Shown here: positions 44,746-57,385 of the stretch, in pieces | Layout of the letters: each line of letters begins with the position of its first letter | How positions within the stretch are numbered: position 1 is the first letter of the stretch | Assembly: GCA_012932295.1 (NCBI GenBank) | Contig: JAAONU010000001.1 | Span: 3,991,104 to 4,055,103 of the forward strand | Direction: 5' to 3' | Source: Cyclina sinensis | Lineage: Eukaryota; Mollusca; Bivalvia; Venerida; Veneridae | DNA length: 64,000 nucleotides | The notes under the pieces: generated by a model | The model's input: the letters and a program-made list of their open reading frames with translations, nothing else | The model's database searches: none | Told to the model about the DNA's origin: nothing | Made by a program: the position numbers and the translations under genes

Positions 44746-45649
44746 GCGTTGTCAATCCGGAGAAAAAAACTGGTAAGCAACTTCTTTTGTATATTGTTGT
44801 CACTCTCTATTTTAGTGTGTGTGTGTGTGTGCGTGTGCGACATGAGCACATCAGAGATATGGACATCATATTGAATTATGAATATATTACCTTTCATGAT
44901 TATGTTTGTAAATAGATGGGTTATTTTTGTTTTGCTTTTTAATAGAAAATGACGTTTTTAAAAATAAATAAATCTGAGCAAATATAAAGTCTATAAAGTA
45001 GTTTTGAAACCCTTCATATGTGGCTGAAAAGACGTGAAGCGAGCATAAAATACGGACCAATCAACCTTTGATCACCTGTGTGCCTTCGACCTTCCAAGGG
45101 ATTTCCACGTCAATTTTACCTTCGCACATTTGGTTGATATACTGCATGTTTCTGTTTTATATTTTCATAATAATTTAAAAGGTTCAAGGTATATATTATA
45201 AAGCGGACACAAGACGGAAGGAACATAGTTCTCTTTTCTTAAGCTTCTACAGAACAGACGTGCTGTCTGTTTTGTAATTACCGTTTTCTTGTATCCCTAA
45301 CTGCAGCTTCAACCCAAAAAACGAACCATCGCGTGATTGAATACTGCAGTGATCTTTCTTCAATTAGATTTTATTGGAGATTCTGTAATGATCCTGTCAA
45401 GTCATTTTCAACTGATTGCCTGGATAAAATGCTGAAACATGTAAAAGCGTGTTGTATGGAAAAGGAATTTCCGTTTTCAGAAAAAGTCTTTAATTACAAT
45501 GCACATTAAAACTTGCATCGAAATGAAGAACAGAAGACTTAGTTGTTTAAAACAGGGGGATTTTGCATATCTGAACAAGAATTGATATCCCCCACCGAAT
45601 AATAAAAAAAACTGGGATGAAGAAGCTAAGTATGTAGATCTGTAACCTT
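44746..45649. other. Spacer between the two inverted arms
   Basis: This 0.9-kb segment has no reverse-complement partner in the arms. It contains a (TG)n tract at 44,816-44,838 and no gene-like frame that I can support. The minus-strand frame 45,692-45,477 crosses the right boundary and is not recognised. Confidence 0.5.
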
Positions 45650-48600
45650 GGATTTCAATACCTCCAATTTTATCTGTGGGGGATTTAAACAAAGGTATAT
45701 GCTATCTAAATGAAAATAATAATGTATGTCCACGGTGCATATCCATATCGGCGGTCACTCTGCGGAATCTGCTTTGTCGGCGGCCTCTGTGCTTCGGCAC
45801 CGGTTCTTCTCTACTGTAAACTCAATTTGCTATGATAGTGATTACAGCATTTAAGAACTATAGCAACACTAAAGACAAAGAACACTTAATATATGGAGAC
45901 TTAAAATATACATTTTCTTGTGACAGTCTCCTTTATTTTAAAGTATATCTCGACAGCTGACATGTATATCTAGACAGTAGACATGTTTTAACCCTGACTG
46001 CCATCAGATAATCCAGGCATGGAAGCAGTTGTATTTAAATGGACAGCGGAGATGGACTTGGACGAGAACTAGACAGTGAAACACTACATAATTGTTTGGA
46101 CAGAAGTCTGGAGAGAAATATGAAAAGGCAAACAAACAGGTTCAGTTAACAGGAGCAAAGTGGCTTACTAACACCCCCTCCCCCCGCCAAACAAAAAAAA
46201 TTGTACACTGTAAACCAGTACAGTTACAAATCTAAATAACACATCTGAATAATGAATAATCAAGCAAAAATGAAATAAATAAAAAAGCTAATAAATGATG
46301 ATATAAATGTTGAAATATGGAGTTGAAAAGAGCTGAAAATACGCCACTAGAAGTATGATAAAAACATAATCGTTATTCTTTTCTTGACGGACAAATTACA
46401 TGCAAAGCTGTTTCAGAATTTACTGAGCATAAGATAGACGAGAATTTGCCAGTACTTAGAATAACAGGTCAGCCGAGCAGACCATACGAAGCCTCAAAGT
46501 ATGGTTCAAATTTTGATGCATTTCCAACTTTCAAGTGCGACGGAAGATATTTATTAGTAGGCCTTACAGATACAGGAGCTTAGCTTCAGCAGATACTAAG
46601 ACACTTTTAGATAGGTACTTAATGATACAGACTCAGCAAAAAAGACAAATAATAGTAAGGCCACCAAAAACATTTGTTAATTTTTTAAGACACAAAGCCC
46701 GATCAAGTAACAAAAAAGGTAATTTTAAACACTAATTATAATAAATAAAACAATCTTACTCTTTCTCAAGTGAAATCATGTTAAGATTTTGAAACAAGCG
46801 GTAAAGTGAACAAGTATTTGATTGCCCTATATACTTAAGTGCATATCGTAGAAATCAGCTACAAATCCGTTACTGAACATTTTGATGGCAGTATAGCCTT
46901 GAATAACAATCCAGACTTTATAGATTCTAGCCAGCCTGACCTACCTTACGTAACAGTTTGATTTCGACAGCTTGTTAAATACATTGCGAGGTGGTTTGGG
47001 CGTGCTTAATAGGGCAGAAAAAAACGTTGTCTTTAAAAATCAGTCATTAGGACGAATAGGTTCAATATGCTTTTTAGCAATACTGAGCCTTTTTGAAACA
47101 TACCATGCAGGAAATGCTAAGAAAAAATGATTTGCCGGAAAGGGTATGTGAGAATTTTAAATATAATTTAGAGGACAAATCTATAAAAGATGAAAAATCC
47201 AGCTGTTTTAAACATGCAGTTCAAACATAAATTTAAATAACTGTTTTATGATGAATTTGTGAAGAAAGACTTTGAACTTAAATGTACTAATATAACTAGC
47301 AGTTTGATGATTTTACTAATTTCATCAGTTGCATTGGCAGCTGCATTGTCAAAACTTATACTATACTATATTAATAGGTACTATCTTGCAGGTCAAAAAT
47401 ATTATTGATCAAGACATACTGTTGATAAACATAACACATTTCTAGGGCGTGTTTTCACCCATAATGCATTTTGCGACAAAACAAAACATCTTTCATTTAG
47501 CCTTAGAAGTTAAATTGCTTTATTTTTAAATAAATCAAACTCTGGTTTGTAAATCACAAAAGCCGTTCAAGAAATGGTAATTTAAAGACACCTGGACCCT
47601 AAAACGTGATACACTCACAGGGAACATTAAATATTGTAAAGCATATTTACTACATTAGAGAAAATCCCCATTGAGATGTTCCAAAAAATCCAATCTTTTT
47701 AAATAAACGCACATGAGGCACAATTAAGATAGGAACTGCAACCTCGAAAATAATTGGTGCTTCACAGCTGTTAACAAGATGTAATGAACAATAAAATAGT
47801 AAAAGGAACATATGCACAGACACTGTTATAAACTACTAGACGTGTCAAACGATCGTGTGGGACAGACGTAGCTCTTGGGAAATCAAGAAACAGTCTTCAG
47901 GATATAACCGACAAATAATCTTTAAATTTAGTAAATGTGTAAATTATACAGCGTGTCTATGCCTCTGATACGTTTGTATAAAATAATTTATATTTATGTC
48001 AATGTGACGTATTAAGACTTCAAATAGAAATCACCATCGCAATACATATAATTCACCCCAGTTAATAAGATATGCTTCGCGAACGGCACTACGGCGTGAT
48101 AACGGCATATGCAACGCATATCTGGTTAGGGTGAAGTAAGTCTTTTGACTGCAATATTGTCACAGGAAATAAAGGTTAAATGCACTTCCAGACGAACGTA
48201 CCAACATATTGTGAGATTACATTTTCGCTTGCACAAGTGAAGATTAAAAAGCCCATATATTTCACGTAATGGAAAACAAAGGCCTAGAATAGGTCTAATA
48301 ATTACCCAGTCTGGCTCTGACTTTTTGATATATGAGTCTACTTCGGTTTTACTTTAATGTTTGATTCACTTATGTTTTTATCTTGTTTTTGTCACCACAA
48401 GTCTTCTAAATATGATGAAGATTTAACAAGATATATCCAAGTCTAAAATATGGTCAAAATACAGAGCATAAGCTAACAAGTCTTAATTTGAAGTCTTGTC
48501 CTCGACCCGTCTCCTCCATATGATGATAATTTTGTTGCAAATTTAGTCATGAACCAATGAAGATTACCTATAGAATACGATCTGACAGACAATTTTATCT

Positions 48601-49479
48601 GATTACTGAAAACAGCTTGTCTTGGATGCGACGCGTCATCTCGATATGAACATTTGTTTACAAGTAAAACACAATCCTGTCCAATGTGGCTTAAAATCAG
48701 ATAACGGTTAGGAATAGAACACAGCCATGCAGAGGAACAGACAAAAGATTGTTTCACCTAAACTTATCACATTGTAATAAAATATTTCCAAGTTACAAAT
48801 GCAACTAGTTCTCCATCTGATTATAGTGGAAATAATCATTTGATATACGATAATGTTTTACACGACTAGATAATCAATCAAGGAGTGTGCGTGTGTACAA
48901 GAAATGCGGGTCTGCACGCAAATCATACATTTTTTTGAGTGATGCATCAAAACGGACATTCCCCTGATATTTTATGTTTTTAAACATTCAATTCTGTTTA
49001 AACTGTGTTAGCTCCAAGTGGGTTGGAATCAAATCAAGTATGTTCATTTCTATACAATTTTAAATTCTACCGCCTAAGTACATAGAACATTCAGAAGTTT
49101 CCTTAAACAGCCAAGGTCATACATGCATCAATATTGTCAACCTGTGAACAAGGAAACATATTTTTGTCAAACTGTATCAAATTTACAAAAATAAATTGTA
49201 AATAAAGTATATTCCGGTTATTTTTGCTATAGCTTGATCTATTTGATCCCTCTAAATTCGACGACAAATGTTTATTAAAAAACAAAACCGGTAGCATTTT
49301 ACCACTATAAGTTATAGCTGAACAAGATACGTTTTTTCTTTACAGCTAAACGTTGACAAAAGGGTATTTGCATTTATGAAAGATCAAAACCAGAAGAATA
49401 GAAAAATGTTTCAGTCTAATAAGTTTGATATCTACCAGCGTCTCGTGGAAGAAAACATTGTTTTCTTGGTGTCTGTCAA

Positions 49480-50170
49480 GTATTCCGCCCGCAAAGGCTG
49501 ATGTCTGAAAAAATGTTGGTGCTATGGGCAAAACAGCAAAAAATGATATCAAATAAAAATGTTAGATAATGTAAGACTTTGGGCTGCTTCAATACCTGTC
49601 TGTTAGTGCGTCAGATAAAAATACAGATCCTGCTACTGCTGCTACATTCATAATTCATAAAACTAACACGGTAGATAAAAATATGCCATTATGAAAACAA
49701 GATGTTTCTCTGTTCATCGTAAACGTCAGATCATGCAATAACAAGAAGAGGTTTGGAATTGCATTCATAAAACTCCTTAAATATCATTATTTTTTGGAAG
49801 ATCTCACTCGATTAATTGCTTTTGTGCAAACATGAACTAAATCTTTTGATTAAAAAGAGGTGTTTATTTTTTACAATTTGACCTCAATATCAACGTCATT
49901 TATGAGTAAAGGTTGAAAGTACAGGTTTGTGGGACAATCTATCCCAAAGGGATGTTGTGTGCAAATATAAACTAAATCTGTTGAGTATTAAGTTATGGTC
50001 CATATTAAGTATTTTGATAACTGGACCTGCGAGGTCAAAGTCAATCAGGGTTAAAGGTCAAATATATGTCAAAGGGAAGGTCTTGTTTAAAGGGGTGTTA
50101 TGTTAAAGTGTGAAGTAAATCCATTTACTTATAAGGAAGCTATGGGTCACTGTAAATGTTTTCGGACGGA
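49480..50170. repeat. Right-arm repeat with GGTCAAAG motifs
   Basis: 49,800-50,100 contains TTGACCTCAATATCAACGTC, GGTCAAAGTCAATCAGGG and GGTCAAATATATGTCAAAGG, the same family as the window start. Part of it (50,040-50,170) is shared with the left arm; 49,480-50,030 is not. Confidence 0.5.
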
Positions 50171-51274
50171 ATGACTGAGACATAACAACAATAAAATGAT
50201 CATGCACAGAAGTTTGATATGCGCTTTTAGCCATGTCAATCTGTCAAACTGGAATACTACTAATCCCAAGATGCGAATTCTGCCTTCTAACATAGGTGAC
50301 TATTAATTAAAAAAGCGTGCAAGTGATGTCAAGATCACGTAGTTCTTTCTACATAATTTCATACTCGGGTGCACTGTGTTTCTATCAAGAGTCAGTTGTG
50401 CAACCAAATTGGTTCTTTGATAATATTTACAGAACCGAAGTGTGAGCCATGACGGTAGTTTACACCATCCTGAAAAATATAACACAGAGCAGCAAAAACC
50501 GACGCAATGTTACATAAATCATCTTTACCTAGTTTACTAAATGAAAGGGCGTGGTGGGATGGTGACATATTTTTTTAATTAAACCAAAATCTAATATAAT
50601 TTTAAATAAACCCCGTTTACGAATTTGACCTTCCTTCACAAATGACGAAAAGGAAAAGGGTTAGCTTAATCAGAATTTAATGCCGAGTGGGACGGCATAC
50701 ACCATACAGTACTATCACCAAGTGTTTTCCCCCTTGAAACCTGTTCAAGGATATAGAGCTTAAACAAAATTTTCAAATACATGGTTCGACGCCCATGAAG
50801 ATAGGTCTTGCAAATTTGCTTGAAATAAACAGGATGTGAATTAAGTTCTATTTCAATCATATGAAAACTGCTATTACAGCTCTTAGAGTGTAAAGTGACA
50901 AGATCACTTTTAAAGTTAGTTTTGCCATAACTGTGATGGTATCACAGTTTATTGTTAGCGATTAAAATGGTTCCCTATTTTCCGAAAGTGGTGGCAAAAT
51001 ATCACATCTGAATATAAACAAGCCGCCTAAGATTACATTTACTTTACATGTTATACATATCATCTGTGTAGAATATTACCAAATCCTTTATATTCATCAA
51101 CTATCATCTGTTTCCAAAGCAGCCAGATAAACACTCTAATGCAAAATCTTCACAGACGTGCTTAGAAGCCGTATTATGATCTGTTTAATTAAGTTTCGTA
51201 AATCATAAACCCGCGTTTTTATTTAAATATCATAGGATACTTGGTAAATCATTTTCACAATAAATTAAGAATGA

Positions 51275-51505
51275 ACAAGCGCTTATTTCGAATAAACGCC
51301 ATGGACCCGGGGGCGTTGACCTTTGACCCCGTGACATCGAAATGGTCTGACGGGTAGTGCTCATAAACGTGCATGTACCTGTGAAGCTTAGAGTCTGTAG
51401 GTGGAAGGACTTCCGTGTTACGGCCAATGTTAAAGTTTTGAGACAAACAGACAAACACACAGACAGACCAAACAAAATATGCTCCCTCCGGGGACATAGA
51501 ATTAT
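51275..51505. repeat. ~230-bp retroposon-like insertion in the right arm
   Basis: The left arm is continuous across this point (35,450-35,510). The insert contains GCGTTGACCTTTGACCCCGT, GTTACGGCCAATGTTAAAG, ACAGACAAACACACAGACAG and CTCCCTCCGGGGACATAGAA. It is the dispersed family seen at 1-240. Its end adjoins an ATATACATA stretch that corresponds to a TATATA run in the left arm. Confidence 0.6.
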
Positions 51506-51838
51506 ATACATAAAGTTATTCATTTCCATTTTGACAGAACGGAAATTACACCTCAAATTATTAAATTGTTGATTGCTACGTCAACATAGGTTAATAACTG
51601 ATCGATGGAAATAAAAATCAAATTTGATATTGAAATCAATGTACATGTAAATGCTTACCTAGTAATAATATTGGTGATCTTATTCTATAGAATGAATATT
51701 ATATATTACTTCCTAAAGATAAGACGAATAACCAATCGTCGATATCTCACGCAGTTGCAGTTCCTTTTAGGAATGAAAAATGTAAAAAAAATGATACTCG
51801 TTCAAAATATTTGGTACGGACGCACTCGATGCACCCAC

Positions 51839-52011
51839 TTGCAATAGTGATAGCAGGAATAAAGAGAACTTGACGGAGTAGTTATAACTTGCGAGCAATC
51901 TATATTTGTGCATTCATCAGCGGCAATATAAATGAATTGCAAGAATATAACATGGAAAATATAAGACGAAAAGATAATTAAGAGAAAAATCAATAGAAAA
52001 TTAATTTTCAT
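51839..52011 (-). CDS. Putative first exon of a small secreted protein (signal peptide plus Cys motif)
   Basis: From ATG at 52,011 the frame runs 57 codons and two bases to a donor-like site (TTGCAA|GTGGGT, GT at 51,838-51,837). Residues 1-30 are strongly hydrophobic (MKINFLLIFLLIIFSSYIFH...), a likely signal peptide. The mature part begins AADECTNIDCSQVITTPSSS and carries four cysteines (Cys35, 39, 53, 57), suggesting a disulfide-rich extracellular module. An EGF-like fragment lies downstream at about 51,170-51,100, but its last Cys is replaced by a stop. The left-arm copies are frameshifted. No complete downstream gene model could be built, so this may be a relic too. The family is not recognised. 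Confidence 0.4.
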
Positions 52012-52221
52012 TTCCGTCCTTAGACTTATTTGCAGTTAACGTGTCTGGTTTTGTGTTTATATCATAGCTGTAATATTTTCTTACATTCAAATTAATTCAA
52101 ATGTCTCCTGACAATACTTTTGTATACAAAAATGTCTGTAACGAAGCTATCGTAATAACATCAAGAGGAAATTTATCGTATCCGTTCTTAATTATTTTGC
52201 CTGCAATTACAAAATGAGAAA

Positions 52222-52468
52222 ATTTAAGGATATACACTTGTTACATTTTTTAATTGGCCAGCCAAGAAAACTCTAATTTACTTAAACTAAAAATGGGGAC
52301 GACTTTAAATTTTGCAGTATTTTGTTTTCGTATCATCTCCATTGTTTACAACAGCTATGGCGTATATGTCGTTATCAAGAGTCCTCATCCGGACCGGGGT
52401 GAACATTTAATTCTAATTTTCTTTCGTAATTGTTAAACTGCTAACAAAAACTTCGAGTGGCCAATGAG
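52222..52468. mobile_element. ~245-bp insertion with direct-repeat flanks in the right arm
   Basis: AATGAGAAAATTT occurs at both edges (about 52,213 and 52,466), and the left arm (34,715-34,760) has a single related site. Between them is unrelated sequence starting near CACTTGTTAC and ending GAGTGGCC. This looks like an insertion with a ~13-bp target duplication; the class is unknown. A 60-codon frame inside is not recognised. Confidence 0.5.
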
Positions 52469-52703
52469 AAAATTTGTTAGGTGTAGTTTATCTTCTGTAA
52501 CAAAAAGCATATCATGAAGTTGCTTAAAAATAGGGTTGCTTGAAACATGCAAGGGAAATATAGTTAGACGAAGAAAGGCCTAATATGGAATAGTATTTGT
52601 AGACTGTAATATATTAGCTATAGCTGTCAACATTATTACAAACAATGCATATCTATTATTGTTACATTACCAATAGCAGTGATATAGTTAGAAACGTTTC
52701 ATC

Positions 52704-52776
52704 GCCCACATTTGTAGCTCATTTGATACAGCATCTGACTTGCAAGCAGAGGATCGCGGGTTGGAGCTCTCTCCGG
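52704..52776 (+). repeat. tRNA-Ala-like SINE head (right arm)
   Basis: TGTAGCTCATTTGATACAGC (A-box-like), CTGACTTGCAAGCAGA (loop with a TGC anticodon position) and CGCGGGTTGGAGC (B-box-like) are present in tRNA order. The acceptor ends do not pair well. It is the inverted counterpart of 34,433-34,506 and 37,496-37,569. Confidence 0.6.
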
Positions 52777-53789
52777 ATAGAAGACTTTTCTGAGCTGTTA
52801 AGATATTGAAACGTGTTATGGTCAAATCTGACGTAAGCATATAATGGCTTAACCATAGTCCGACAAATATCAAGAATGAAAATGAAAAAGATGATAACAT
52901 ACATTATAAGTTACCTTAAAGATATAGTACTACATGCACCACATTCTTTTTTATGAGATTTACCTTCAATGATTTTAGAAAGATTTTGTGGACGGAAATC
53001 AAAACTAAAAATTTACAAAGGCATTTACTTCAAAACTAGTCATTTATGACTCATGGTTCTTATTCACTGCATTCTTTTTCTTTATGATTTCTATACATGC
53101 ATGAAGCGACGGACTGGATAGATGGACGGAAAAGTGGTGACTATATACTAACTCACTCCGGGTGTATAAAACAGTAGTTCGTACAGCAAAAACACTGTCT
53201 TAGGTGAGTTGGTATCTCTTCACGTTCAATGCAGAATCTAGTATGCAATCAATCATTTGTAACAATATAATACAATTGTCATCCTTGGTATTTCATTCCA
53301 ATTTTACGGCGTATCTATCGGAACGAGCGGAAAACACTGGTATTATTGTCGACTTTTTTTCGGGTTCTGCAGAGTCATGGTGTCATTAATCAGGTTAATG
53401 TAATTTTATATCTCTATCATGTAACATTCTGCTCTAATAGATGTATATGAATGCGCTTTGATGGTTAAATTCAACTAAATAAAGGAAGGCGAATTAAAAC
53501 GAACAGTAATTGCGCATTTATGTACTGTACAATGCCAGCTACTTCTAAGTTAACACCGTGCATTTTATAGACACGGCTCTAATCAAAAGTTAAAATGACA
53601 TTTTAATAACTTTCTATATAAACCCACTTCTGGGCCAGGTTAAGATATTTTTCCATGAAGTTCTTACAGCTGCAAGAAAAATATTAAGTCGTGAAAGGTG
53701 TATCAGAAGGTTGAACAACGAGTCGAGTTTGTGTAGGAAAGATGTCATTGCCGAAAAGAAATCATGCTGTATTCTATTCAATTTTATTT

Positions 53790-54560
53790 TGCAACTTCAT
53801 AGATCATATTGGTTACATAAATTAAATTATAACAAAATATATAATATGTATAAGAATAAATAAATTCCATGTATAAGAATAAATAAATTCCGTTCACATA
53901 ACAATTAAAATACTAAATTGTAATACAAGTTACATATCAATAAACATATAACTTAGATGAAACTAAATACAGTTTAACTATGATAAATTTTTACATTTAC
54001 ATTCTAAAAGAACAAGTTAATATGACTAAAGGTAGTGAGCATATTTCCAGTTCAATTAAATCTACTTAAAATATATGTAGTTGTAGTTATAACAATTTGT
54101 ATAAGAACATTTACGTGTGTGCCAAAAAAAAGTATTTTTTTAAAAACTTAGGACTAAATAAAATAGAACATAAAAGTGTGACCTATGGTAACAAGGATAG
54201 CCCATTAAGCCCGAAGGCTTATTTCCAATGGGTTCCATTTAACCAAAGGCAAACAAGATGGAACCGGAGATACACTATACCATTAGAATACAAAAAAAAA
54301 TACTAAATAATAGACACCTGTAAGACTGTTGTCAGACTAACATAAATAATTCAATAATACAAAAAACAATCTTCAGATTTTGAGCTCCAATTTGATACAA
54401 AGTAATTTTTAACTTCTGTCTTATATAAAGATGAGTTTTTTTTATACACTTAACAGTATCTGGTAAACTGTTCAGGTCTTTAATACCATTGAAAAAATAT
54501 GAGAAATATGTAGTACTGTATGAGAATTGCAAATGAAGGTTTTACATAAAAGACACCTCA
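53790..54560 (-). mobile_element. 3' end of a second non-LTR retrotransposon
   Basis: On the minus strand, 54,532-54,332 reads FSYSTTYFSYFFNGIKDLNSLPDTVK, matching the C-terminal 'SYFF..I.DWNSLP..V' motif of LINE polyproteins. Downstream (minus) lies a ~500-bp AT-rich tail containing CCCATTGGAAATAAGCC and TTCGGGCTTAATGGG, a hairpin typical of LINE 3' regions. Upstream reverse-transcriptase motifs were not recovered. Confidence 0.5.
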
Positions 54561-55852
54561 TGAAAAATGTATCAGGAAAATAGAGCCGAAAGTAACAGCA
54601 AATGGTAACGTGATGTTGCTATTGGTTTTGCAGAGTGTCATCATTTATCCCGGATTGAGTGTTCAGACTGTCTGAATATGTTGCAAACAGTTAAAAAAAG
54701 CTACAACAAATGCTAATAATGGATTACAAACTCTGGTTTTACGGATAATTTTATAATTTTAATCATCGTTTATCGAAGAGCAGACAGCTTTCTTAGAATT
54801 CAAAGACAATTATTAATTATTATTAGGCATACAAATAAATTTTTATTGTACAATTTGTCACAAGTATGGAAAGAATAATTTTTATTAATAACGAGATGTA
54901 AGAACTTTAATACAATATGAAAAATGCAAAACGTTACTTGACATATTTATATACAAAACACGAACTTTTAAGTATCTCAGGTACACTATTTTCAATGGTT
55001 AATCCAGGTGAAATGGTCACACAAACCCTGCTCCTTTTAGAGCAATCAAACCGCCATTGTTCAAAAGATTTATTTCTCTAAAATTCTGGTACACGTTATC
55101 TACAATCATTCTGGTGTAAATAGTAAATTATCCCCCTGAACAAATCCTAATATTAAACTTAGTAGTAGAATATCCCCATTTACCATTGAGTCAATTAATG
55201 AAAAAATGCAGAGCTATTTCTTGCATGAGACTCTACCAAAATTGTTAAAAGAACAAGAATGAACCTTTAAAGAAAGCATTTTTAAAGTCTTTTTTTTCAG
55301 ACCTAGGAACTTTATTGTGTAGCATTGTCGAATGAAGATCTACCAAGATCTTTTAAATTATGCCCAAGGCCCGGTAGTAACATATGTATTGTTTCACAGA
55401 ATACATATAAGACAATCTTTAAAATTCTTCGTGTATAACCACAAAGCTCAGAGTTTTAAATGTTTGCATAAATTATTGTCTATTGAACTTCTACCAATTG
55501 TGTTTAATCTTTGCCTCTGGAGCAATTACTGACTCTTTCCTAGGGATCAGGTACTTCATATAATCTTATACAGACAGACTCTTTAAACATCTATTATTTT
55601 TTGGAAAATTCATAAGGCTAAAACAAATGTAGGCAGATTTCTCATAAAGGCCTTTTGTCAGGTGACTAATGTGAAACACTATTTTCTACCCAAACATTAA
55701 CTGAAATAAACTAAATTCAACCTAAATACCAGCGTTACTACAATAACGATAAAACTGACGTCTTCACTTAAAAAAAGCAAATGTCTGGTGGATAAATAAG
55801 TTTTCGCTTGCGGAGAGATTGATGAGTAAACTTGTTGGATACCCGGGGATAT
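54561..55852. other. AT-rich stretch, nothing recognised
   Basis: This may include further decayed LINE sequence on the minus strand, but no motif could be confirmed. Confidence 0.3.
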
Positions 55853-56081
55853 GACCAAACAAAGGTTGAAACTAGCGTTAAATGTCATTAAAAACAAAAC
55901 AAACAGACAAATTAAATAAAAAGTTTTCCGACGATAAATTTAGAGAAATCATTGCTCTAATTTGGATAAGACCAAACAGCGGTTGAAACTAGCGTTTAAT
56001 GTCATTAAAAACAAAACAAACAAACAAATTAAATAAAAGTTTTCCGAAGATAAATTTAGAGAAATCATTGCTCTAATTTGT
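55853..56081. repeat. 117-bp tandem duplication
   Basis: GACCAAAC starts at 55,853 and 55,970, and both units end ATTGCTCTAATTTG (55,964 and 56,080). Between them, GGTTGAAACTAGCGTT and TTAGAGAAATCATTGCTC are shared with few mismatches. Confidence 0.85.
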
Positions 56082-56626
56082 CTATGATTAAGTGTTAAAG
56101 AAAAGTTACTAAAACGGTGTCAAAATTAATACTTTGTTGCAATATATAAAATAAACGAATGTAGTGCACTCTAATTTCTCAGAATATTCTTTCTATCGAT
56201 CACAGACTGACGGTAAAGTAATCGTACTTGAGTAATAGAACATATCAATTACGAAATCGGGGCTGTTCACCATTATATAATAAAAGTTTATCTATGTTTA
56301 TCATATGAAATTGCTTTGCATTTGTCTGCAAGTGTTGTAATGATTCGACATGATAAGCAGTACATTATTACAAGGTTTTGGAAAGTCTAGACAAAAAGCT
56401 ATTCCAACGTCGCCATTTGTAACCAGAGATTAAGGCGGTATTTTTATTTTGCTTTCATAACTTGTTTTTTGTTTGCGTCGGTGAAATATTAACAAGTGGT
56501 CACATGTGGTGTACAGTGACAAATACAAATACAAATACAAATACAAATTTTATCTAAAGTCGGTTAAGTCAATAATACAACATTAGCTATGTATAGCTAT
56601 TGACCGACTAATCCAGTGACGAATCC
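56082..56626. other. Spacer with a short (CAAATA)n run
   Basis: A microsatellite of ACAAATACAAATACAAAT type lies at 56,519-56,548. Nothing else was recognised. Confidence 0.4.
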
Positions 56627-57385
56627 AGATTCAACCTAGACTTTTCGTGATGGTTGAAGAAGAGTTTGGCATCGCCAAGGTGAACGTTTTACAGACGCTG
56701 CTATGGTTGCCAACTACTGATATGGGGGTGGGTCCGTTATGGTACGGGGTGGCATCACTATGATTGCCAGAACACAGCAACATGTGTGCCAAGGCTGTGA
56801 CTGGACAATACTACAGTGTTGGTTCCGCATCTTGTCTCGTTTGCTCAACGTCATGGCAATTAATTCATCTTCCAGGATGTTAACGCTAGGGCCTATGGGG
56901 CAAGACTTGTCACTGAGTTCCTGGAAGAGCAACATATCAGTACTCTACCATGGCCAGCGATGAGCCCGGACTTATCACTTACTGAACATATGTGGGACAT
57001 TCTTGGAAAATGTGTCCGAGGACGTGATCCTCCACCCAGAACGTTATGTGAGCTCGGTGCGGTGCTGCAGGAAGAGTGGGACAGAATTCCTCATCACAAC
57101 TTCAGGCGTTTTATTTGGAGTATGAGGCGTTGTTGCATAGCTTGTTGCAACAAAAAAGGTGGTCCAACACGTTATTGAGGGCGTGTGAAAATGATCAGCT
57201 TAACGTTATGACTTTGACGCTGTTTAAAGTATCTAAAGATGTCATGAAGATGTTAAATTCAAAATAAAAAGTGTGAATGATTTTGTTTAATTGATTATAT
57301 AAACATGAAAAGTTAAGGGTTTTCTTTAAAACTCGCAATAACAATATTACCTACAATATCCCCTACTTTTGTGAACAGTATATAT
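56627..57385 (+). pseudogene. Tc1-type transposase remnant (same family as 10.4 kb)
   Basis: In shifting frames: FRDG and RRVWHRQGERFTDAAMVA (56,643-56,715), GGGSVMVRGGITMIARTQQH, VNARAYGARLVTEFLEEQ (56,880-56,940; the Asp of DNAR is replaced here by a Val-containing VNAR), and PWPAMSPDLSLTEHMWDILG (56,948-57,010) with the catalytic Glu. It ends in NKKGGPTRY-stop at 57,176. The segment 56,960-57,178 is open in one frame. A shared 3' flank runs to 57,385. Frameshifts and stops make it inactive. Confidence 0.8.

Larger units (their letters stand above)
45650..53735 (-). repeat. Right arm of the ~23-kb inverted duplication
   Basis: This is the reverse complement of the left arm in collinear blocks, as listed for 30,643-44,745. 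It lacks the left arm's tandem duplication, Tc1 element, pearl-like element and CGAAAA foldback. It has its own insertions at about 51,275-51,505 and 52,222-52,468, and left-arm sequence is missing or replaced between 49,480 and 50,030. Because insertions are arm-specific and the arms differ by roughly 10-25%, it is an old duplication and not a recent assembly doubling. Confidence 0.85.

Noticed and set aside
52700..52780. Functional tRNA-Ala gene
   Set aside because: The anticodon loop looks right, but the acceptor ends do not pair and the T-arm is degenerate; the copies at 34.4 and 37.5 kb are also degenerate. It is a SINE head.
30643..53735. Assembly artefact from two haplotypes joined head to head
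   Set aside because: The arms differ by about 10-25% and each has private insertions, far more than expected between alleles. Only the tandem duplication inside the left arm is similar enough for that concern.
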